This document shows, in pieces, positions 11,040-20,426 of a DNA stretch of 64,000 nucleotides. Within the stretch, counting starts at the first letter, position 1; each line of letters starts with the position of its first letter. The DNA is from Echinometra lucunter (taxonomy: Eukaryota > Echinodermata > Echinoidea > Camarodonta > Echinometridae). Location of the stretch: positions 26,064,421 through 26,128,420 of the forward strand of contig CM057156.1 in assembly GCA_029962745.1 (NCBI GenBank), written 5' to 3'. A model generated the notes under the pieces. The model was not told where the DNA came from. It searched no databases and was given only the letters and a program-made list of their open reading frames with translations. Made by a program: the position numbers and the translations under genes.

Positions 11040-11417
11040 CCATTCAACCACAAAGCTGATCAAACCCTGGCTAACGAAGCGGAACTGTAAACCCCAAGGT
11101 TGGAGCATCCCTTTGGCCTTTCGGAATCAAGTTTTGCTAGTGATAGTGACCCAGTGTGGATTCTCTTGGACGCAAGATTGACTGAATTGACTTGTGAGCT
11201 GTACATAAATGCGAATGTCTAATGCCAGGACTTGGACAATTTAGTCAGTAACTGAGAAAGGATTTCCCATTTAATAGGTTACCAATTAGACTGTAACTAT
11301 TGGTGAAGTGATGAATTTATGCTGTACTTGTTTGAATATGTTTCTGCATTTTGCTGATGTATATTGTTAATTTTCTAACCTAATACTCTGTTGCATTTTC
11401 TTTTTCTTACCCCCGTT

Positions 11418-12536
11418 ATGGCCAACGAAATGGAGAAGCGTATGATAGAGTTAGAGAAGCTGGTAGAGACCATGAAACTTGCCATGGACAAGAAGGCAGA
11501 AGAAGCTGCCTCCGCACAGGCAGAAGCAAAGCTGGTGAAAGAAGAGCTGCAGAGACTGCAGCAGAATAGGAAGGACTTGGAGGAAGAAACTTCAGACAAG
11601 CCTCCCAGCCCCCAACCACTGTCGGACCAGAGTTTGCCAAGGCCGGTTTATATCTCTGCTGGGCGAAAATTAGACCGATTTGGTGGCCGTCCCGAGAAAG
11701 TTGGCGACTTATCTGCAGAGGATTGGATAGAAGACGCAGAGATGGTTATGATGTCCAAGGGCCTGCGTGAGGAAGAGCAGGCAGCGTTCCTTTTGGAACA
11801 CCTGTCTGGAAATGCTCGTCGTGAAATCTTGGGAAGAGGAGCCGATACGAAGAAGTCCCCCCAAAAGATCTTTGCCGTTCTCCTTAAGGTATTCGGAGAC
11901 AGCAACAATCTGCCTCAACTACAACAGAAATTCTACAGTTATCGTCAGTCGGAAGGGGAGGATATCGTTTCCCTTTCACTAGAATTAGTCAGATTATTTG
12001 ACCGCATCATAATACTTGACCCGTCGCTGAAGGAATCGAGAGAAAGTCAGTTGAAAGATCGATTAGCTGAGGCTGTAAAGGAGGAAGCAGTGCAAATGGA
12101 ATTGCGGAGATTGATTTCAGATAAGCCTTACCTCTCTTTTTTTGATACGCGTGATCATCTCATACGGATCCTAGGCAGAGATAGACCAAAGTACAAGAAG
12201 GAAACAGCTGTGAGGGAGGCAGCAGTTGAAGGAGATTTGGGAAAGATGATACGGAAACAACAGGAACAAATTGCGACCCAGCAAGCTCAGATTCAGTCCC
12301 TGTTGTCACACTTCCAGTCAAGGCCGAGAGGACAATCACGTCAGCAGGGAGACACTTCGACACGGACATGCTGGAACTGCAGTGGCACAGGCCATTTCAG
12401 ACGAGACTGCCCCCTATCCCCAAAAAATTCACCTACCCAACCAACCAGTCCAACTCAGTCAACAGCAGCAAGTGTAGCGACAGGATCTTCCCAGGCACCA
12501 GCATCATCACCACAGATGACTAGTTCGTCAAACTAG
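11418..12536 (+). CDS. gag: Gag polyprotein of Ty3/gypsy retrotransposon
   Basis: Structural protein that packages the element RNA. The open frame begins at 11391, but I prefer the ATG at 11418 (MANEMEKRM) because the nine residues before it are Leu/Phe-rich and unlike a Gag start. The N-terminal 60 residues form a charged, coiled-coil-like stretch. The middle resembles a retrotransposon capsid region (EDWIEDAEMVMMSKG, FLLEHLSGNARREI). Near the C-terminus there is one CCHC zinc knuckle, CWNCSGTGHFRRDC (C-x2-C-x4-H-x4-C), then a Ser/Thr/Pro-rich tail. About 372 aa. The pol frame lies at -1 and opens at 12524, overlapping the gag end by 13 bases. I see no canonical X-XXY-YYZ slippery heptamer there. 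Confidence 0.9.
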   Translation: MANEMEKRMIELEKLVETMKLAMDKKAEEAASAQAEAKLVKEELQRLQQNRKDLEEETSDKPPSPQPLSDQSLPRPVYISAGRKLDRFGGRPEKVGDLSAEDWIEDAEMVMMSKGLREEEQAAFLLEHLSGNARREILGRGADTKKSPQKIFAVLLKVFGDSNNLPQLQQKFYSYRQSEGEDIVSLSLELVRLFDRIIILDPSLKESRESQLKDRLAEAVKEEAVQMELRRLISDKPYLSFFDTRDHLIRILGRDRPKYKKETAVREAAVEGDLGKMIRKQQEQIATQQAQIQSLLSHFQSRPRGQSRQQGDTSTRTCWNCSGTGHFRRDCPLSPKNSPTQPTSPTQSTAASVATGSSQAPASSPQMTSSSN

Positions 12537-15500
12537 TCAAGCCCTTCACCGAGAGCCGGGTGGTGGGCGAGGCAACAGCAGACATAGGCTCTATTATTAG
12601 TAGGGAGAAATTAGCGTCTAGTTGGGAGCTGATAGATGTGTCGGCGTTCATTCAAGTTTCGGCGTCACAAGGAACAGATATTCCCTACCTGGGGTACGTA
12701 GAGCTCGAAATGAATGTGTGGAACCATACCTTTCCTCAAATGGGGTTTTTGGTCGTAAGGGATCCTATCAATACCCCAGTAGAAAAGAGAAAACAGGAGC
12801 TCCCTGTTGTACTAGGTTCTAATGTCATGCGGGATATCAGAGCACAGCTAGAGCATGTCTATGGAAACAACTTTTCCCATATACTTTCTGGCAGTAGAGA
12901 TGGGCAGGAAGTCTTACTACGTGCAGTCCAGGTGTACAAGTCAAAGGCTAGCCTCGGAACAGTAAGGGTTGCTGGTCACCATGCCCAGCTCATTCCCGCA
13001 AGAACGATCACCGTCATTGAAGGATCTTGTTGCCCTTACTTACAGCGACAACGTAGAAGTGTGCTCATGGAACGGCATGTTTCTCATGTGGCGGAGCTAC
13101 CCAGAGGTGTGGCATTGGGAGCTGCCCTAGTCACTGTCAATGAGAAGGGACGAGTACCAATCCAAATTGCAAATTTTAGTGACAAAGACGTGTACCTCCA
13201 ACCAAGAACGCCTGTTGCTGTACTGAAATCTGCAACCATTTTAGAGAATGGCCTGGAAGGGGATGACATTACAGATCTGGTATCCAAGATGGATGTTGGT
13301 GACCTCAATCAAGTTCAAGAGAAACAACTATACTCAATCCTTGCCAGGTACAAGGCGACATTCAGTAAGGATGAGGATGATATAGGATACTGCGACTTGG
13401 TCAGTCACAGGATAGTAACTGAGGATGACAGACCGGTCAAGATACCTTACCGAAGGATCCCCCCACATCACTGGGATGAGGTTCGTGAGTACCTCAACAG
13501 GTCGTTGGAAAGGGGTATCATCAGAGAATCTTCCAGCCCTTATGCATCTCCTATTGTGTTAGTGAGGAAAAAGGATGGAAAGCTGAGAATCTGTGTGGAT
13601 TACAGATCATTGAATGCCAAGACACATAAGGATGCATATCCCTTGCCCAGGATTGAAGAAGCACTCCAAACCCTAAAGGGTGCCAAGTACTTTTGTTCCC
13701 TAGATTTGGCTCATGGGTTCAATCAACTGCCTATGGCTCCTGAGGACATTGAGAAGACGGCATTTAGAACAGGCACAGGAGGGTTGTACGAATATACAAG
13801 GATGCCATTTGGGTTATGCAACGCCCCGGCGACCTTCATGCGTGTTATGGACAAGGCATTTGGCGACCTTAACTTTCAGTCCCTCCTCGTGTACCTCGAT
13901 GACATCCTGGTATTTGGTTCTACCTTCGAGGAGACCCTTCAGAGGTTGGAGACTGTTCTGTCCCGCTTAACCAACCTGAACCTAAAGGTGAAACCAGAGA
14001 AATGCCAGCTTTTCCGGAGGAAGGTACATTACTTAGGACATGTGGTGTCCAGTGAAGGAACTATTCCAAATCCAGAGAAGATCCGTGCAATCAGGGAATG
14101 GCAGAGGCCAGAGACGGAGAGGGATCTTCGTGGATTCCTAGGGTTGTCTGGTTACTATCGGAGGTTCGTACCAAGCTACGCTAGAGTAGCCGCTCCTCTG
14201 CACAACATCCTCAAGCATTCCGATGACCAAAACAGCAGCCAGAAGAAAAGGAGAACCAAGCATAGGGGTGCAAGAAATATCCAGTCAGAGTGGAGTCAAG
14301 AGTGTGAGGATGCCTTTGTTTCCCTGAAGGAGGCACTGATCTCACCCCCGCTTCTTGGGTACCCTGATTTTCGACTCCCTTTCATCTTAGAGACTGATGC
14401 CAGTTATTCAGGGCTGGGGGCAGTTCTGTCCCAAGTACAAGATGAGAGAAAGGTTGTCATCGCATATGCAAGCCGGAGCCTGAAACCAAATGAGCGCAAC
14501 ATGCAGAATTACTCAAGTATGAAACTCGAGTTACTAGCTTTGAAGTGGTCAATTACAGAGAAGTTCAGAGACCTGCTGATAGGGGCTGAATTTGAAGTCT
14601 ATACAGACAATAATCCCTTAAGCTACTTCATGACTTCTGCCAAGCTTGGAGCAACTGAGTCAAGATGGGCTGCCGAACTTGCACAATTCAGGTTCAAGAT
14701 CAAGTACAGGTCAGGGAAGAAGAATGGCAACGCAGATGCCCTCAGCAGGAAGGCCGAGCATGGTGTTGAACCACCCTCATTCCGGCTTGAGGAAGCAATG
14801 TGTACAGCTGAAAGACTTCACCAAGGCCTCAATGGAAATACCCCTACTCTCCTACCTCCTGAAGTTTGTGATGGAATCCATGAGGGGATCTCTGAGGCTC
14901 TACTAAATGAAATTCGCACAAGGTCAGCAAATGTCCAGCCCAAGACGATCTCCCCTCTACCCTCCCTATCGAAAGTTGATCTTAAACAGCTCCAACTGTC
15001 AGATGAAGATATTGGCAGATTTTGTGTGTTGTGGAGTCAAGGTCACCGACCAACTCGCAGGCAACTGATGAGGGAGTCAAAGGCAGTTCGCAAACTGCTC
15101 AATAGCTGGAATAGGATGAAGGTGGAGGATGGGGTGCTCTACAGAATCATTGAGGACACTGGAGAAGATTTGAAACAACTAGTGTTACCCAGATGTCTCA
15201 AAGCTCAGGTCCTCAAAGCTGTGCATGATGAGGTAGGTCATCAGGCAACAGAGAAGACATTTGGCTTGACCAGGAGGAGATGCTTTTGGCCTGGGATGGC
15301 TAAGGACATTGCTGACTTTTGCCAGAAGTGTGAGCGGTGTACTTTGGCTAAAGCAGGGAAACGCTTACATCCAACTATGGGATCCTTGATTGCGACTAAG
15401 CCACTGGAAGTGCTTGCCATTGACTTTACAGTCATCGAGCGTAGCAGCAGTGGACTAGAAAATGTTCTCGTTTTAACTGACGTTTTCACCAAATTCACAC

Positions 15501-15718
15501 AGGCAGTCCCAACTCGCGATCAGAAGGCTTCTACTGTGGCCAGAATCCTGGTGCACGAATGGTTCGTGAGATTTGGAGTCCCGCACAGAATTCACAGTGA
15601 CCAAGGGCGCAACTTCGAGAGTAAACTCATACAAGAGCTGTGCAAGGTGTACAGGATTACGAAGAGTCATACGACCCCCTACCACCCAGAGGGGAATGGC
15701 CAATGTGAACTGGTTTAA
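12524..15718 (+). CDS. pol: Pol polyprotein (protease, RT, RNase H, integrase), interrupted
   Basis: Replication enzymes of the element; residues are counted from the first ATG (12560). The protease is at the N-terminus: the usual D-T/S-G site reads D-I-G (ADIGSIIS), with the flap and LGSNV partner near residue 85. RT spans about 260-480 with YLDD at 445-448. RNase H starts with ETDAS (Asp613). The integrase has an H-H-C-C zinc site (His889, Cys921, Cys924) and a DD35E core (Asp955, Asp1014, Glu1050). A stop follows two codons after Glu1050, at 15716. The integrase C-terminal part continues in another frame, so a one-base indel near 15710-15715 breaks the gene. Domain order RT-RH-IN assigns it to Ty3/gypsy. 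It is probably inactive as it stands. Confidence 0.93.
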   Translation, partial: FVKLVKPFTESRVVGEATADIGSIISREKLASSWELIDVSAFIQVSASQGTDIPYLGYVELEMNVWNHTFPQMGFLVVRDPINTPVEKRKQELPVVLGSNVMRDIRAQLEHVYGNNFSHILSGSRDGQEVLLRAVQVYKSKASLGTVRVAGHHAQLIPARTITVIEGSCCPYLQRQRRSVLMERHVSHVAELPRGVALGAALVTVNEKGRVPIQIANFSDKDVYLQPRTPVAVLKSATILENGLEGDDITDLVSKMDVGDLNQVQEKQLYSILARYKATFSKDEDDIGYCDLVSHRIVTEDDRPVKIPYRRIPPHHWDEVREYLNRSLERGIIRESSSPYASPIVLVRKKDGKLRICVDYRSLNAKTHKDAYPLPRIEEALQTLKGAKYFCSLDLAHGFNQLPMAPEDIEKTAFRTGTGGLYEYTRMPFGLCNAPATFMRVMDKAFGDLNFQSLLVYLDDILVFGSTFEETLQRLETVLSRLTNLNLKVKPEKCQLFRRKVHYLGHVVSSEGTIPNPEKIRAIREWQRPETERDLRGFLGLSGYYRRFVPSYARVAAPLHNILKHSDDQNSSQKKRRTKHRGARNIQSEWSQECEDAFVSLKEALISPPLLGYPDFRLPFILETDASYSGLGAVLSQVQDERKVVIAYASRSLKPNERNMQNYSSMKLELLALKWSITEKFRDLLIGAEFEVYTDNNPLSYFMTSAKLGATESRWAAELAQFRFKIKYRSGKKNGNADALSRKAEHGVEPPSFRLEEAMCTAERLHQGLNGNTPTLLPPEVCDGIHEGISEALLNEIRTRSANVQPKTISPLPSLSKVDLKQLQLSDEDIGRFCVLWSQGHRPTRRQLMRESKAVRKLLNSWNRMKVEDGVLYRIIEDTGEDLKQLVLPRCLKAQVLKAVHDEVGHQATEKTFGLTRRRCFWPGMAKDIADFCQKCERCTLAKAGKRLHPTMGSLIATKPLEVLAIDFTVIERSSSGLENVLVLTDVFTKFTQAVPTRDQKASTVARILVHEWFVRFGVPHRIHSDQGRNFESKLIQELCKVYRITKSHTTPYHPEGNGQCELV

Positions 15719-16391
15719 CCGTACTCTTCATGACAGACTGCGTACCCTCCCTTCTGAGAGGAAACGGAAATGGCCGCAATATCTTCCGGAATTGGTGTAC
15801 GCGTACAACTGCACGCCTCATTCCTCTACAGGGTATTCCCCTCACTACTTGTTCTTCGGTAGAGACCCGGTCCTACCAATAGACCATCTCCTTGGGCTTG
15901 TTCCATCTTCCCAGGCTGATAATCTGAAGGTTGAAGAATGGATTGCAGAACATCATGAGCGACTCAGCCAAGCGTTCAAGATGGCTTCAGAGAAAACAGA
16001 GAAGGAAGCACTGAGGCGAAGGGAATTGAGAAGTGCCCAGGCAAGTGACGCGGATCTTCCTGTTGGTGCACGAGTTTTCCTGAAGAATCGCAAAGTACTA
16101 GGCCGTAACAAAATCCAGGATGTGTGGGATGCAGAGCCACACAGAGTCATGAAGCGCCTTACCACGGGTGGTCACACCTATGTTGTCGAACCAATTGCCG
16201 GCGGACAATCCCGGACAGTACATCGAGGCGAGCTCCTCGACTGTAAGGATCTTGTAGTGGACAAAACCACAAACGACTGCCAGGAAAGAAATGAAGAAAC
16301 AGAGGAACAAATACACATAGACCAGTTGGAGAATGAATCTGAAAGTGATTCGGATGATGATGAGTTTATCATTGTTCCCCTAAGAGAAACG
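15710..16391 (+). pseudogene. pol: Integrase C-terminal part in shifted frame, cut by gap
   Basis: In the frame of positions divisible by three, the product continues with FNRTLHDRLR and YAYNCTPHSSTGYSPHYLFF, typical of the region after the integrase catalytic core. A GPY/F-like chromatin or DNA-binding module follows. It ends in an acidic tail (ESDSDDDEF) just before the N run. It belongs with the preceding pol fragment and is out of register by one base. Confidence 0.85.
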
Positions 16392-16891
16392 NNNNNNNNN
16401 NNNNNNNNNNNNNNNNNNNNNNNNNNNNNNNNNNNNNNNNNNNNNNNNNNNNNNNNNNNNNNNNNNNNNNNNNNNNNNNNNNNNNNNNNNNNNNNNNNNN
16501 NNNNNNNNNNNNNNNNNNNNNNNNNNNNNNNNNNNNNNNNNNNNNNNNNNNNNNNNNNNNNNNNNNNNNNNNNNNNNNNNNNNNNNNNNNNNNNNNNNNN
16601 NNNNNNNNNNNNNNNNNNNNNNNNNNNNNNNNNNNNNNNNNNNNNNNNNNNNNNNNNNNNNNNNNNNNNNNNNNNNNNNNNNNNNNNNNNNNNNNNNNNN
16701 NNNNNNNNNNNNNNNNNNNNNNNNNNNNNNNNNNNNNNNNNNNNNNNNNNNNNNNNNNNNNNNNNNNNNNNNNNNNNNNNNNNNNNNNNNNNNNNNNNNN
16801 NNNNNNNNNNNNNNNNNNNNNNNNNNNNNNNNNNNNNNNNNNNNNNNNNNNNNNNNNNNNNNNNNNNNNNNNNNNNNNNNNNNNNNNNNNN
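16392..16891. other. Assembly gap, exactly 500 N
   Basis: A round 500-N run is a usual placeholder for a gap of unknown size. It falls where the polypurine tract and 3' LTR should be, a common place for assemblies to break. ORFs drawn through the Ns have no meaning. Distance and even adjacency between the two sides are uncertain. Confidence 0.98.
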
Positions 16892-18432
16892 ACCCTATAT
16901 ACAATGGGCTTATATTGCCATAGAAACGATCTCATATTTCATAATTTTGATGGGCAGTAGTTTGATGCATCTGATCTTATCTGAGATTAGCTAATACTCT
17001 AGTCACGGGGTCTCGACAAGATTGTTATCAACACCGTTATAGTGGCTAGACCTCTGCCCCACTTCCACGTACATCTCTGTACCATAAATATGGTAGGCGT
17101 CTGTATTTATAGAATTGGGTTGGGTGGGAGCTGGATAGTGGTACACACTACACAGATTGTATTTGTTTTCCTCCTGCCCCCAAAAGAGTTCCTAATCATT
17201 GACTGAGTAATTCTCTTGTAATAAAGACAACTGGTTATAATTTAACAGAGCTAGATTTGGTCAACTTGTTAATTGGATACTTATTTGATACATGAATCAA
17301 TCATTTTTCCCCATTCCATTGACAAAGTGTGTGCTTCTTTATGATTGACGAAGAATCAAATTGTTCTGTTTGTATTAATGTCAGTAGCAAAAGTCACGGG
17401 GAAGGGGGCTAAAGATTACATACATTTTTTTTTCATGGTAAATATCATTCTCATAATTTGTGCTCCCTTCAATTTTTTTTCTCTATTTTTTGTTTTTATT
17501 ACTTATTAATATTTTTTCAATTTTATTTTCATTGTTTTTAAACATCCTTTGATACATTTAATGAATAATTCCTCCTATAAAAGGGACTGCATTTCTCTAC
17601 TGCAGAACTGTGCTCCGCTTTGACATTGTTTCCCCTGTGACTTAAAAGATGTCCCTATGAGAGGAAGCCAGCCCCACCCCCCGAGCAGTTCAAAATTAGC
17701 AATTTATAGCCCTCAGACTAATCACATGAAACTATTTATGTATACTATTTGATTTAAAAAAAAAAAAATTTTAAACAGATGGTATACATGAGCTCACATT
17801 TTATGAAATATCAGTAATACATGAGTGTTCGTTATAGTAGAAATATTTTAATCAACTTTGCCATTTTTATTTTTCCAGATGTCGTATAGATGAAAAGGAA
17901 TGAGGGAGGCATGTACTTCTTTTCAATTTTCCTGGCATGCAGGTTATACTGATCAACAGTCAATGCATAGAAAGCAAAGTATGCAATGGGTACCTAAATG
18001 TGATAGCGTGACTTACAAATGGGCTTTCTAATAACCCATTTATTGAGTGAGGACAGACAACCATACACCAACTGAAACTGCATATTTATAGGTTTCTGTG
18101 ACACAGACAGCTGCATACATGTAGCCAGTAATTGAATATTAACTGTAATGAATGCTGTAAAACAGTTTTCATGGATCGATAATCTGCAAATCCTACTTTA
18201 TTTAAAAACTTTTAGGACCTTTAGATAGCATATGCTGCAATAAAATGGCTTCAGGTATGACATACATGTATACAGCTAGAACATTGCAAGGTATCGATGC
18301 CTACATAATAAGATGAGATGAAAGCAAAAGGTATAACAGACTGGTCATATATATTATGTTTATCACCTTTAACAACATAGAATTGTTCACATATGCAGAG
18401 GTAAAGTGTTTGAAAAACACTGAACTGCTTAA
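16892..18432. other. Gene-free AT-rich stretch right of the gap
   Basis: No exon is recognised on either strand. The next endophilin exons (end of BAR domain) were expected in this direction but not found. There is no match to the 5' LTR. Confidence 0.5.
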
Positions 18433-18919
18433 AGGCAGTGGCTAACTTTGTGAGTAGCTGATTTTAAAAATTCTCAAACTAAGATGAAACATGTGTATGA
18501 GTACTTGTATTTGTACTCAAAAACCCTGAAACTAACCATAATTTGGAATGAAAAAGTGTAAGTTAGACGCAAACGGCGATTTTATTATCCTTCCTCTCAC
18601 GAGACAATCACTAAGAGGACCACTTTACTTGAATTTGAAAATGCCGTTTTGTGCCTCCCGCCGCGTGATACGCCAATGCACACAGTACGGTAAGGTGAGT
18701 CATACGCGCATGCGCACTCCTTATTTCTATTCTGTGCAACCGACCCTTGTATATTTTTCAAACATTGGTTCACATTTTTGATATTTAAAAATACTTCCTG
18801 TGGATATTATACTTTGAAACTTTCAGACTGGTATTTTTACACTATATTTCTTATGTTTATCCCATTTTCAAGTAACAAAACAAGATTTTTTAAAATCATA
18901 ACAATGTTAACCAATGTCT
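18433..18919. mobile_element. TTAA-flanked MITE, copy 1 (487 bp)
   Basis: TTAA at 18429-18432 and 18920-18923 brackets imperfect inverted ends: AGGCAGTGGCTAACTTTGTGA on the left and, reverse-complemented, AGACATTGGTTAACATTGTTA on the right (16 of 21 identical). A second copy lies at 34037-34522 in the same orientation. Both carry a GC-rich core (CTCCCGCCGCGTGATACGCC) and a short shared ORF starting MKKCKL that I do not recognise. A non-autonomous, possibly piggyBac-like, element. Confidence 0.75.
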
Positions 18920-19084
18920 TTAAGTATGGTGTGTCATCTATCGTATGAAACACAGGTAAGTAGGCTCTCATATAGAACCTTTGACACGTCAGCCATAACC
19001 ACTTGCCAAGCTTCAAAGGCCCTATCTTATTGGCAGCGACGTTGCTGTTATTATCATAATAACGGCGACATGGTAGACTGAAAA

Positions 19085-19500
19085 ATGGCTTGCGCTCTCA
19101 CAAAGGCATCAACAGCACAACATCTCCAGAAAAGGTGACAACCAATTCATCCGGAAGTTGTGGGGATGTCTTCTCAATTGCAGTGACATCTCTGCAATGT
19201 CTCTGGCAGTTGCGGTGATGTCACCGCATCATCGCCGTAACGTTTCCTCAATCTTCTTGGTCTCCAGGATGTAGACCTCAGAGACATCGCAGAATGTCAT
19301 GGAGACGTCTACCCAGTCGCGGACAAAATCAGTCTCTGCAACATCGCCGCAATGATGGAGAGGACCCACTGCAGACTGGAAAAAGTCTTTAAAAATCGAA
19401 CATGTTTGAATTTCTCATGACTCCCGGAGACCCAGCTAGTCTCCAGGAGACATCAGGAGACGTCTCCACAACCAGCTGAGACTTGAGTCACCACACAGTC
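19085..19500. repeat. Region dense in GTCTC/GAGAC and GCGATG-type words
   Basis: Many short motifs (GTCTCC, GGAGAC, CATCGCCGCAA, GTGATGTCACCGC) recur in both orientations over about 400 bp in otherwise AT-rich sequence. This looks like the subterminal repeat structure of a DNA transposon. I could not fix the ends or a target duplication. Confidence 0.4.
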
Positions 19501-19707
19501 TCAAGGCCAATGAGATACCCACTCTATGAGCACAAACAATGTCTTTTTGAAGTGGTCTACCGCTGCATATGTGAACAAGCTTATATGAAAAAATTGGCCT
19601 GCGTAGAAAGGGAATCATGAGTTCATTGCAACTAATAGCTTTCTACATTTACATGTAACCTGATTTTCTCCTTATTGTCAAGAGTGATTATAGGTGATAT
19701 GTGACCA

Positions 19708-20288
19708 GGGGGGTGTCTCATAAAGCTGTTCATAAAGTTACGAAGGACTTTACAAACAACTTGAATATGGTAAGCCAAATGGAATTCTCAATCATTATAA
19801 ATCGTATCAGCTAACGTTAAAATATGCCGATGTAAATTAACATTACTATTGTTTACAGACATTTATAGTATATTATAGTATATTTTTTGCTACAATTTCC
19901 TCGAGATAATGGGAAATGCAGTCACGCTTTGTTCAAACGTCAGAAAAACTTGGGGTATCCCATTTGGCACTTCGCATTCAAGTCATTTGTAGAGTCATTT
20001 GTAACTTTACGAATGACTTGAATATGGCAAGCCAAACAGGATGCTCAATCGATACAAACTGCATCAGCTATCAGCAAAATATGCAGACATAGATTAACAT
20101 TACTGTTGTTTACAAACATTTTTATTGTGAAGTATATTTTTACCACAATCTAATTGAGATTATGGAAAATGCAGCCGCACTTTGTTAAAATGTCAGGAAA
20201 AACTGTGGGCATCCCATTTGGCACTTCATATTCCAGTCGATCGTAAACTCATTCGTAACTTTACGAAAAGCTTTATGAAACACCCCCC
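19708..20288. mobile_element. MITE with GGGGGGTGTYTCATAAAGCT termini (581 bp)
   Basis: The left end GGGGGGTGTCTCATAAAGCT and right end AGCTTTATGAAACACCCCCC are inverted with one mismatch. Inside, a block of about 240 bp (ACTTGAATATGG...CATTTGGCACTTC) is present twice in tandem. The flanking duplication is short and ambiguous (CCAG/CAG). It has no coding capacity. Confidence 0.7.
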
Positions 20289-20359
20289 AGCCCTCTATAG
20301 GAACAATCCTCTGAAATGCACATAAGGAGCATGTACATGTATGAGTTCAAAGATCATAC

Positions 20360-20426
20360 CTTTTGTCTGTTTCCTCTTCTTACAGTCATAGTCCAGTCGG
20401 CGACCTTGCATCTTTTTGCGATGTTG
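20360..20426 (-). CDS. SH3GL: Endophilin exon 6 (last found in window)
   Basis: 67 nt, acceptor ATCAG and donor G|GTATG. It encodes [20 protein letters not shown] then TK, the conserved GRRLD kink region between helices 2 and 3. It ends at phase 1, so at least one further exon is required. Confidence 0.92.

Noticed and set aside
12519..12540. Programmed -1 frameshift slippery site between gag and pol
   Set aside because: The frames overlap by 13 bases at -1, but no canonical heptamer or clear downstream pseudoknot was recognised, so no site is annotated.
16369..16994. ORFs crossing the N run
   Set aside because: They consist mostly of unknown residues; only the part left of 16392 belongs to pol.
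16892..17300. 3' LTR of the gypsy element right of the gap
   Set aside because: No similarity by eye to 9274-11020, so the 3' LTR is either inside the gap or elsewhere.
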